64,000 nt of DNA from Eumeta japonica (taxonomy: Eukaryota; Arthropoda; Insecta; Lepidoptera; Psychidae): NCBI GenBank assembly GCA_005406025.1, contig BGZK01000017.1:744001-808000 (forward strand), written 5' to 3'. Below, in pieces: positions 48,967-58,785 of the stretch. The notes beneath the pieces were generated by a model that ran no database searches, was not told where the DNA came from, and saw nothing but the letters and a program-made list of their open reading frames with translations. The position numbers were made by a program, and so were the translations under genes. Each line of letters opens with the position of its first letter. The first letter of the stretch is position 1.

Positions 48967-50929
48967 CTCCTTAAACTTTGTTCTTAGAAATAATATTGTG
49001 GATCGCCTAAACTGCACGCTTCTGCAGCCCGAAAGTCTTGTGTACCTCAGCTGCATGTTCCCACTGCGGATGCAGACGCTTATTATAATATTTAATTCAT
49101 TTAAAAAACTAATTATTCGTCTAAAAAGCAAAAAAAACTCTATTAACTTTTTATGATTTTATAATAGTTATATAACTTCTTTGCAAGTCAATATTACAGA
49201 TATATTTGAAAATAACTACATTGAACATACAAACTGAACGGAGTCTCGAGCAAACGTAAAAAAAATTATTTCTTACAAATGCGTTTAATACAGTCACAGG
49301 GCCTCAAACTTATATTTGCAATAATTATTTGGCAATTGTTAAAGTTAGAATCTAAATACGTAAAATTACGTTCTTTGAATTTCACGACTGACAATCAACC
49401 GGTAATGTTAATGTTGGCGGTGCGTGGCGCCACCACTAAGTGCTAAGTTAACTTTCAAATTCACCATGTTGGTACATGTGACATTGACGGCCAATAGATA
49501 GAGAGTGTAATTCATTTATTGATTTATAATAATAGAGAATAATTGGCATTATTTTTGTAATCCATTTCGAAAAGTTCCAACAACTATGAAAATATGAATC
49601 ATATTACTAACTTATCGCTAAATAGTCGGGGAGTTCGTGATCCTATTTGGACGAAATATTTCATTCACATAGAAATTTTGTACGGACGTTTGTACACACC
49701 TTTAGGATATCGATTTAATTAATTATTTGCCTAATCTTTCTTTGCACAGACGACATTGCGCATAAGAGAAATGTGTGCATAACTTTTTCAATAAAAGTTT
49801 TTGTTTCACTAACAAACAAAACTGTTCAAAGTTGATTTAATTTGAAATAAAAAAAACAGTTTTATTGGAGTAGAACCATATTGCGGCCGACTTGGCATTA
49901 ATACAGAAATGACCCAGCTCGATCAATGAGACAACACACTCTCACAGAATACGGACTAGAAGTAACACCTTTCGCTGTTGCATCGCGTCCAGTTACTGAG
50001 AGATCCAGAGTCCCACTTCCCACTCCATCACCAACTTTCTCTCCATCCATTCCAACAATCCCGCTTCCGTCGGACATTCCATTCTAATTCAAAAGCAGGT
50101 GTCGGTGATTCCTATGAGGTTGCGAATGTTCGTTAAGTGTGTTACGGCGGTGACTAATGGCTCGCCTGCACTAAAGTGCAAACGTTGAACGAAATACCCC
50201 AAAAGCTGTTTTTTAAAAAATGAAAAAAAATTAAGTCACTCAACTAGGGAGGAAAATATGACTTTCCAACTCGTAATACGGTCTCGCTAGCTGTAGGTTT
50301 GAAAGATAACACTACGCGTGTTGAGATATCATTCTTCCTTCCGTAGTAAGTTCATAATTTTATTTCACACCAGGATGGGAAATTATCGATATCGTAAACG
50401 CAGAGCAAACTTTTGATGAAGATACTGAAAATAAAAGCATTTTATTGATACTGAACTATCAATATTGGTGCTATCTGTTATGAAAATTTTATCGATTGAT
50501 TACAATCAACCACATCGATTATAATCAGCTTCATGTATAAAGCACCAGGCTAATTGTAAAGTTTGGTTTTTGAAATAAACTTTTTTTTTTGCTATCATTT
50601 AATGTTCTTATAAATTCTTCAAATCTTTTCTAATTTTAATACTGTTTTTAACATAACAATTTTTTTCCGTTTCAATTCGTGCCGTGTTGTCCAACATCAA
50701 GTTGCATAAATTTAATTGTCTTATTTACTGTGCCCTCAAGAGCTCCTGTATGCAGAAGTGATTACTTGTATCAATTTTGATAGGTGTCTATTTCACTAGG
50801 TATAAAAATAGAAACTAGATAGACAAATATTTTCACTTGTTCAACTTTTTCACATCCTACCCGTACTTTTAAATTTATTTTTTACCTCTGTTTTCTTTAT
50901 GTCATTCATTTTAAGAAAGGCATATAAGA
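48967..50929 (+). other. Intron 2 (part 7), no gene recognised
   Basis: AT-rich with a C/T-rich stretch near 49990-50090. No gene, RNA or recognised repeat. Confidence 0.45.
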
Positions 50930-51329
50930 TTAAATCCAGAGGGATGTCTAACTGAACAAAGCCTGTCCGACTTTGAGCAGGGGCGCACAGGCACGCGCAC
51001 CCGGTTTCCTCGAACTGCTGTCTCCTTGTAGAGATGAAAGTATCCTTATACCCTATCCTTCCCACCCCAAAACCTCATTATTCTTTTGACCTCCCATCCT
51101 TTCTACTTCCTATTTCTCCTACTCCTTCCAAAACTTACAAAATTTAATGATCGCGGAAATTAAAAATTATTACTCCAGGAGGGCACTGGCATTGCTAAAG
51201 AATTCCTCCCCGGGCCAGTCTCGGGCAGTTCCATTGTATATGGGGGGGGAAAAATTTCTGTACCGATGAATCGGGAACTCTAGGCTCGATTACGGCAACG
51301 AGGTTTGCTACCCGACATGCCTAGTTCCC

Positions 51330-52300
51330 CGGAGGAGCGAAACGAGGACTGGAGAAGTCCGTTTCGATACTCTGAATGTGTGTGGAGGAATGAATGATAA
51401 AATCAATGATGTCTGCGAAATAATGTAAAACAGGCGACTGGATATTTTATGAGTAAATGAGACTAAAGGAAAGGTAGTGTTGGAGCCATCAAACGCGGAT
51501 TCTTCGATACTTATTGGTCCGGCGTTGATCACAGCCAACAAGGATGCCGTGGTATTGGCTTTGTCCTATCAGAAAGATTACCTGAATGTTTAAATGGTTA
51601 CGAATGCGTAAGTCTAAGGCTCCTCTGGCTTCGAGTTAAAATTAGGCTGACACGGATTTTTATTTTTGGTATATACGCCCCGCCCCAGATACGTCCAAAC
51701 CGCTCGAGGTGCGGGAAGAGTTTTGGGCTGATGTGAGGGAAATATTAATGAAATGTGACAGAAACGAAAGGTCAGTAATATAAGGTGATTTTAATGACTG
51801 GATGGATGTACAACGGGATGGAGAAAGTCTTAGGTAAATTTGGAGGTGAAAGAGTGAATGCGAATGTTGATTGCCTTTTCCCACTGTGTCAAGAGTTTAA
51901 CTTGTGTGTGACGACCAGTATGTTTGACCACAGAAGGATACACTCACATTTTTGGCGGAGAGAAGACAAAAGTATGATAGACTTTATAATTATGGATGAT
52001 CGGTTGAGAAGCAAAGTAGTATATACGAAAGTGCACCGTGGCGTCAACGTTGGTACAGATCACTTCTTAGAGGTCTGTCAAGTTGAGTCTTTATGCCAGT
52101 GTTAGCGACATCAAGCGAAAATGGTCACTACGGAGTTAGAAAGAATAAAATTTGGTAAGCTTCAGGATCAGAATCTAAAAGACAAATATGTAGAGCTATT
52201 TAAAGATAGTTTGAGTGAAATTAAACAGTATGAATGCATTTAACTTGACGAATTATGGAAGGTGACGAAATTTGTATCAGTAGGTGAAGCAAAAAAGGTA
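51330..52300 (+). pseudogene. LINE APE-type endonuclease region, decayed
   Basis: Recognisable blocks, split by frameshifts and stops: a VNETKRKG-like segment (about 51455), YWSGVD and GIGFVLSERLPE (51510-51590), IYAPPQ (about 51675), GDFNDWMDV (51783-51810), then MFDHRRIHSHFWRRED (about 51920), MIDFIIMDDRLRS (about 51975) and GTDHF (about 52053). These are the conserved loops of the apurinic-like endonuclease that nicks the target before reverse transcription. The longest open piece is 51785-52105. In-frame stops occur, for example before VNETK and just before GDFN. Confidence 0.85.
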
Positions 52301-52304
52301 TTAC

Positions 52305-53560
52305 ATTAGAGGCGGATAGTGTGCAATACATAAATACATTTTTTTGGTTTTCGAATCAGTAGATTTTGAATCGATGTTTATGTATAGATCTTTAAAATAT
52401 CTGTCGAAACTACATAATCGTTTATAAGTAAGGAACAACGATTAACACTTCTTCGCCCCTCACGTCTTTGCGATAACCGACGTTTTCACTATCATGTCTT
52501 TACATCGCTTACAGATTTATCAAGAATTCCGAAACAAATACGGAGTTGTCTAATCACGCTTTACTTAAGATAATAACATGGTAATGAGAGGATTCAATAT
52601 GTTTTATACACATCATGCCTTATGGTTCTCATCCACTAAGAGTATGATAATAAATAATAAAAAAAAAAATGTCAGACAGAAATACGGTAAGACGAGTTGA
52701 GTGAATAACCATATTAACTGGTGTTGTTAATTATAAAAAAAACTCAGAACTCTTCAATTTATTAATATATAATAATTATATTATTGGAAACATTTAACCC
52801 CCACGCGTCCAAACAAAATCATATTCCCTTTTAGTTGGCCGTGCGCTCAGTCGTAGCGTTAATTAGTGACCTGCATGCTTTAATGGCGACAGTCATTAAT
52901 CCGATATGTTGTATTACACAGGTGAGCATCAAAACGTTATGAACAAGTTTTTATATTATACATAAAATTTGTTAAACATACAATAGTCTTTTCACGATAT
53001 GGTAAGAAATATTTTATACTTTAACAAATTTTACTTTTTAGAGTTCTGAGCAAAAATAGCTAAAACGGAACCTTTCTAATTTTGTCATGTTCGTCCGTCC
53101 GTCCGTCCGTATGTTTCAGGCATTTCACTCAAAAACTGCAAGATATATGTTAATGAAATTCGGAGTATAGGGGTATTTTGAAGCCGCTCCTTAGTTTGGT
53201 GGTTAAATAACAAAATGAAATATTTCTAGTAGGGCACACCACTTATGTAACAGAAGCCGAAAAAATTTTTTCCGTAAAAATATTTACGGAAAAAATTTTT
53301 TCGGCTTCTCGTTTATCAACAAGTGGCACATATGTCGATAGTTCTTTTAAAAACAATTTAAGACTCTTAAGCAGTTTTCAGGTTACGAGAATAATTTCGG
53401 AAATAATCGCTCTGAAATATGCAGAAATTGGGTCCCTCTATTTTCTAAATTGTAAGTCTAAAAAATCTAAAAAAAAATACTAAGGTAACGCTTAAGAAAT
53501 ACTTTCTTAATGGTGGAACTTTCGAAGTGAGGAAAGTAGTCCGTTTTGCATTAAATATAC
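52305..53560. other. Unrelated sequence interrupting the LINE
   Basis: LINE similarity stops at about 52300 (VSVGEA) and resumes at about 53563 (HDNVTATEC), skipping an estimated 150-180 residues of the normal protein. So this segment replaced LINE sequence and was not simply added. It includes a GTCC repeat (53092-53110) after ACGGAACC, typical of a dispersed tail, and the palindrome at 53252-53309. No gene is seen. Confidence 0.6.
53252..53309. repeat. Perfect 27-bp inverted repeat
   Basis: The arm at 53252-53278 (AGAAGCCGAAAAAATTTTTT then CCGTAAA) is exactly reverse-complementary to 53283-53309, with a 4-base spacer. A weaker match extends outward (CACTTATGTAA against the complement of CAACAAGTG). 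It would form a cruciform or hairpin. It is probably a foldback insertion or the core of one. Confidence 0.97.
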
Positions 53561-53562
53561 AA

Positions 53563-55130
53563 TTGCATACGACAATGTTACTGCAACTGAGTGTATGATT
53601 GATCATGGAAATGAAAGTGAAATTGCGATGGATGAAATAGTGAAAGCACTAAAAAGTATGAAAGTTGAAAAAGCTAGAGTTTCGTCAGAAATGTTGAGGG
53701 GCGGTGGGGGTATAGTGGCAAGTCTGCTGTACCAGTTCTGCAAATGCTGGAAAAGCCATAGGGTACCTAATGACTGGTGTAAAACAGTCATTCTACACCT
53801 CTATAAAGGGAAAGACACACGGCAGGTTTACACAAATTACCGCTCTATAAGCCTTCTCAACGTCGTTGGCAAATTGTATGCAAAAATCGTTATCAAAAGA
53901 ATTATGAATGAGACTGAAAACAAGACTTGGGATGTAGAAGCGGGATTTCGAAAAGAATGGGATGTACGGACCAAATTTTTTTCTCTGCGAAACATCGCAG
54001 AAAACTTTTGGCCAGCGGCCAAAAGGTTTTGTTGTTGTAAATCTAGAAAAAGTTTATGATAGAGCGAAAGGAAATGATCTATAGAGAACCCTATCCGTGC
54101 GTGTCGTAAGTAGCGGATTGATAGAGGCACTTCTATTTCTATACAGGGGCTCCAGTGCTTGCGTCAAAATAAATGGGGCATACATTGACTGGTCTGACGT
54201 CCGTAGGAGTGTTAAACAGCAATGTGTAGCTTCACCATGCCTATTCAACCTGTTCTTGGATATCTGTCTAAGTAATTCGAAAGAGTATGAGTGTGAACTA
54301 AGGATGGATAAGCTGTCTGTCAAATGCTTTCTGTACGCCGACGACCAAGTAATCCTTACACTGTAGACATGCGGGATGCAGGAGATGGTAAATAAAATTA
54401 ATGATTATGTTAAGAAAAAGGATATGAAAGTAAATGTCGGTAAGACTAAGGTGATGGTGTTTGAAAGAGGTGAGAGCACGACTAACCGCGATATACTTAT
54501 AAAATGTGAGAAAGTCGAACAAGTTTGTATACCTGGGTACTCTGTTTACAAATGATAGTAATTATGACAAAGATATCGAAAGGAGAGTGGATGCGGGAAA
54601 TAAAGTGAGTGGGGCCTTGCTCGCTATAATGAATAATAAAAGCATCTCACGACAAGCGCGCTTGGCTATCCATAATGGAGTCCTAATCCTTACGCATATG
54701 TATGGTACTGAAAGCTGAGTAGGCAGAAGATAAATGAAAGTAGGATCAATACAGAAGAGATGCAATCGCTGCGTAGTATGTGTGGAGTGTCTCGGAAAGA
54801 TAGATGTAGAAACAGGGATGTTAGAGAGCGGTGTGGTTTGAAGAAAGATGTAGTGACTAGAGAAGAAAGAGGTATGTTGCAGTGGTTGGCCATTTGGGAA
54901 GGGTGAATGAAAGTAGACTGACAAAACAAATCTGTAGAGCGAATGTGTGTGATGGAAAGGTCGGCAAGGGTTGCCCTAGAAAATCCTATGCAGACCATAT
55001 TTGTGGCTTATTATAAAAGGGCCAAATTTTAAGCACCCGAGCTAGTATGAAAAGATTAATGGATATCAGTGAGACAAAAGAGATACGCAAAGATTATACC
55101 GTGTGGTATTCTATAGTCTCTGCCCATTCT
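53563..55130 (+). pseudogene. LINE reverse transcriptase and C-terminal region, decayed
   Basis: Visible blocks: EIVKALKSMKVEKA (about 53635), VPNDWCKTVILHLYKGKD (about 53765-53818), NYRSISLLNVVGKLYAKIV (about 53836), then VVNLEKVYDRA (about 54030-54066), CVASPCLFNLFLD (about 54225) and YADD (about 54335). Catalytic motif A normally begins with Asp (DLEKAYD type), but here that residue is Asn; the YADD box is intact. Frameshifts and stops break the frame into 53595-54059, 54097-54366 and 54506-54718. The C-terminal part, with a SRQARLAIHNGV block and a degenerate terminal region, runs to about 55130. Confidence 0.85.
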
Positions 55131-55165
55131 TCTGGGAAATAGGTGTGAGTTTATATTTTTATTAT

Positions 55166-55429
55166 TATTATAAAATATTTAATATCACTAAATTTATCAA
55201 CGTCTAAAAAACTTATATTTGACGTTTCAATTTTATGTTTATACGCGTAATGAAATTATTATAACCATTTTACTATAAAACAATATTATTTACTGAAAAT
55301 TGAGTAAAAGAATATTACATTCATTTTGGTAATACTTCAAAATAACTCTTGCATTGGTACTCTACACTGTAAAAAACCCTAAATAATAATTCAAATTTTG
55401 TAGAACATTCAAGATTTGTTGTGTTTTAT
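55166..55429 (+). other. AT-rich spacer
   Basis: AT-rich sequence between the LINE tail and the SINE. Nothing recognised. Confidence 0.5.
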
Positions 55430-55700
55430 CAGCTCTGAGGCGTAACCTTTCACGATCTCTTTCTTATTTTTTTGGGCTTGGAGTTGACTTTATTAAACTT
55501 TTCACTTTGACTTAATGCAAATCGGGAACCATTAGCAGCGACCGTCGTCATCAACGCGATGAAAACGTGACCGGCAGCTTAACGTACTCGTAGTGGCACG
55601 GAGCGTGTGGCTTAGTTTGACTTAAGTTAGGAACCGATTAGTCAATTTGACCATGGTCAGACTCGAAAGCGGTACCTTCTGATCCAAAACCGATGATATG
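55430..55700 (-). mobile_element. tRNA-derived SINE, antisense, degraded
   Basis: GAGGCGTAACCTTTCACGAT (55438) matches the tail of the SINE at 47341. ACTCGAAAGCGGTACCTTCT (about 55662) sits where that copy has its B-box and stem region, about 220 bases away in both. It is more diverged than the other copy and lies about 65 bases upstream of exon C. Confidence 0.45.
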
Positions 55701-55765
55701 ATCCCCTGGGCCGCCAACGCTCAGCCGAATGCCAAATGAATTAGGTAACCGTTTGTCTTCGACAG

Positions 55766-55888
55766 GGCCAGCATAACGTCGGAGAGGTCGATGACGGAGA
55801 CGGTGGAGTGGTACACCAGCGTCAACGCCGCGCTGCTCAACCATCTCACGCAGGAGATCAAGGACACCGACACCACCACCATATGGAG
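55766..55888 (+). CDS. Exon C of the NIT-like domain protein
   Basis: This 123-bp GC-rich exon has an acceptor GTTTGTCTTCGACAG and a donor TGGAG/GTGACG. After one base that completes a split codon it reads ASITSERSMTETVEWYTSV, then NAALLNHLTQEIKDTDTTTIW, and leaves two bases (AG). The pattern S-x-x-E-x-x-x-W-Y-x-x-x-N-x-x-LL fits the second helical half of a NIT domain, directly after exons A and B. It enters and leaves in phase 2, so exon B needs one more base to join it. Codon use is GC-ending, unlike the surrounding DNA. A minus-strand open frame (55638-55844) overlaps it and is a shadow. The downstream exons (membrane segment and any cyclase domains) are not in the window. Confidence 0.75.
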
Positions 55889-56068
55889 GTGACGCCTTTT
55901 ACTGTTTTTGTTACTGCTTGTCTTGATTCATATTGCGTAAGGATCAAACGTCTGGATGAAATAAAGTATTTAACCGAATTGATTACAAATGTAGAAATTA
56001 TACATGGGTACAAAGGACTATAATTATTATATAGACGACGCAAATTTGCGACTGATTTTTGACGTATA
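55889..56068 (+). other. Start of intron 3
   Basis: Short AT-rich stretch between exon C and the mariner element. Nothing recognised. Confidence 0.5.
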
Positions 56069-57334
56069 AGAGGGCTGCCATTTATGTATCCGGAACTCGC
56101 TACATACAGAACAATATTTAAAAAGTAATTACAAAATTAAAAATGGAACTCCTTGGATGTAGAATACAGTTTATTTCATATAACTGTCAATTGTTTCACC
56201 ATTATGGTGTCATTTGAAAATTGCGTGTCCTTATAGCCATGGATTAAACTCGTAAAAATTATCATGTGATGATTTATTACGATTTTCGGCGTGAACTAAC
56301 TCAAAAACACTGCATCGATCAACTCACTTCGACTTTTGGGGATGAAGCACCAATAAAACCACTGTTTTATCGTGGGCGGTCTATGCTCACGGACGAATTT
56401 AAAGAATTCCTAAATCGGTTGTTATACCACAAAATATCGACGCTGTGCGGGATCTAATAATGCATGATCATCATGTTACATAAATCAAGATAAAGGCGTC
56501 TCTGGGCATAAGTAGTATAAGTATGGCGAATAAGCATAAGATGGTACACGAAAATTTGGCTGTAAAAAAAATTTGTTCGTGTTGGATTCCGTACAATTTG
56601 AGCATTGATCAAAATCATGAGCTTATCGATTAGTGCGAAAAAATGAAAAAAAATACAATCGTGGTCCGTCAAAAGCTGTTCATAATATCTACACAGGTGA
56701 TGGATCTTGGATCTATGCATATAACCCCGAAACTAAACAACAGTCAACGGTGTGGGTGTTCCAAGATTAGCCGAACTCAACAAAAGAGATTCGTGCCAAA
56801 AGGACTTTGAAGCGAATGATTGACTATTATTTTGGGATAAATGGACACATCGTCACAGTGCCACTGAGAATCATAAAACAGTTAATTTTAATTGATACTT
56901 GACCATTTCTTTGCCAGAAGTCTTTGAAGAAACAAGAAAGAACAACCGACAATGCAGAATTATTCTTTATCATGACAACGCTGGATATCACATGTCGGCC
57001 GAAACGATTCAGTTTCTAAAAAATCAAAAGATCGAGTTGACGGGTCATCGGCCATACACCTCCCATTTGATACCCAACGATTCTATTTATTCCCATGCGT
57101 AAAGAATAAATTACGTGGTCAACGTTTTTCAAGCCGCGAAGTAGCCATTGATATATTAAAAATGTGCGTTTTAGAGATACCTCAATCAAAATGAAAAAAG
57201 ATCTATAAAAATTGTTTTCAGCGTAAAAAAAATACATGGATCATCATGGGGAATATTTTGAAAATCGATAAAACCATATTAAATGATAAATGTTTGTTTC
57301 TTTTATATTCCGGACAATTAAATAGCAGTCCTCG
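56069..57334 (+). mobile_element. Third mariner element, full length with both inverted repeats
   Basis: The 5' end, AGAGGGCTGCCATTTATGTA then TCCGGAAC, pairs with the reverse complement of the 3' end, CGAGGACTGCTATTTAATTG then TCCGGAA. Each end is flanked by TA (56067-56068 and 57335-57336), the expected mariner duplication. The length is 1266 bp. It is closely related to the copy at 16712 and, lacking any insert, shows what that copy looked like before the MITE landed. The transposase is dead. Confidence 0.93.
56239..57271 (+). pseudogene. Mariner transposase, decayed
   Basis: It begins ATG GAT TAA, a stop at the third codon, then continues MIYYDFRRELTQKHCIDQL, TFGDEAP and GRSMLTDEFKE. Catalytic-type residues can still be seen: TGDGSW (first Asp, Glu replaced by Gly next to it, about 56697), LYHDNAGYH (second Asp, about 56970) and IPND (third Asp, about 57070). 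It ends near 57271 (EYFENR-stop). Several frameshifts and stops make it inactive. Open pieces are 56266-56457 and 56899-57102. Confidence 0.9.
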
Positions 57335-57594
57335 TACTGAGAGTCAATAAGTTATGATATGGTTTTCATGAAGCGTCATCAGATTATTACGTGTATTATA
57401 AAATTAAATCCATTTTAAGGTTTTCTAGCTAAAGGCAAAAAAGGGTTTTCTTGTAATTTCATCATATTCGTCTCGTCCGTATTTCACAGCCTTATAACTG
57501 TGCCATTTCTTTCATAGATTCTGATTAAATGTCACAGATGCATTGCAGACACCATACAATTTCGCAATAACATTATAAAAAAATTGTGAAACGG
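57335..57594. other. AT-rich spacer
   Basis: Nothing recognised. Confidence 0.5.
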
Positions 57595-58157
57595 CTGACC
57601 CTACAGGCCGTCCCTAAAATTTCTGCTATGATATTTATCAATGTGTTTTGAACTCTTTGAATTCAAACATATAATTATCTCAACACTTAAGACTTATCTT
57701 TAAGCTTTAAATTTTTGAACTCAAAAATTCGAAAAACGATAGACCTTGTAGGCCATTCCTGATACTTTTTGCTACTTTTGAGCTCAGTCTGCAAAAATAT
57801 ATTTAATAGTAAATTATTGAGATCTGACTCAAAAGATCCATTTTCAAACTCTGATCTAAAAATAAATCTTAATACCCTTTCAGCTCTTTGAGTTCAAACA
57901 TCTGTGTTTATTTCAAAAAGCCATATTTTTTTTATTTTTAAACTAAGATATCTATCAAACTAGTTTGATTTTCATTTGATTTGCAGAATTCAACAAATTT
58001 TTAGCTTCCCGCTAAGAAAATTGAAAATTTTCTAAAATTTTCGGGAAGTTATTGGTTTCACCCCATTTTGCAAAAATCGAGTTCTCATCAGATCTCGACG
58101 TTCTGAGGCTCTAGAAAGCTTCCCTGATCATTCTTGAAATTATGTCTGTATGTCTGT

Positions 58158-58193
<36 letters not shown>

Positions 58194-58785
58194 ATGTGTG
58201 GATGTATGTAAACCTCTTATAACTTTTAAACGGCTTGATCGAATTGAGCCCACTAAACGGCGTTCCAAAGAGTTTCACCAAATTTAGATTTCCTGAAAGT
58301 TTGGGTCGATTTGGACCGGTGGATTTTGAGAAATTTTCAAAAAACTAAGAAAAATAAATTTTTTTTAGTGGTTTTTTTCAAAATAACTTTAAAATGGCTT
58401 GACCGATCAATTCCAAAATCTAATCAGCTCTTAACCTATTAAAACACGTCGATTGCCGCAAACCGGGTCAAAATCGGTTGATTCGTTTGTGAGAAATCGT
58501 TGTGGAAAGAAATCGATTAAAAACAGTTTTTGGAATAACTACGAAACGGCTTGACCGATCGATTTCAAATTTAACCAGCTCTTGACCCTGTAAAACATAT
58601 TGATTTCCGCAAACCGGGTCAATATCGGTAGATTCGTTTGCGAGAAATCGTTGTCGAAAGAAATCGAAACAAACCGTTTTTTTACTCAAAAAATCGCTTA
58701 AAATCCCGTATATTTTCGAGTGATTTGAACTCAAAAATAGCGGGAAGTTTCAGGGTTGGCCTACAGGATTAACCTAGTTTTTTAA
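57595..58785. repeat. Dispersed repeat with internal 145-bp tandem duplication
   Basis: Blocks at about 58395-58520 and 58540-58680 are two diverged tandem copies sharing GGCTTGACCGATC, CGCAAACCGGGTCAA and GAGAAATCGTTGT. The right end (GGGAAGTTTCAGGGTTGGCC with TACAGG, 58741) recurs in reverse complement near 57735-57775 (GACCTTGTAGGCCATTCCTG), and similar sequence lies at 57597. A (TG)n microsatellite is at 58144-58196. No protein is encoded; the 88-codon minus-strand frame at 58468-58734 spans the duplication. The element class is unknown. Confidence 0.6.

Larger units (their letters stand above)
50930..55165 (+). mobile_element. RTE-like LINE (APE endonuclease plus reverse transcriptase), broken
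   Basis: A 5' untranslated-like start (about 50930-51150) is followed by an endonuclease region to about 52300. Then comes about 1.26 kb of unrelated sequence, and then reverse transcriptase and C-terminal regions from about 53563 to a tail near 55165. The family is abundant in Lepidoptera, and four further fragments of it or a close relative lie in this window (20506, 21926, 22068, 48300). All frames are interrupted. It sits inside intron 2 of the NIT-like gene in the same orientation, ending about 600 bases before exon C. Clade naming is from memory of the protein blocks. Confidence 0.85.
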
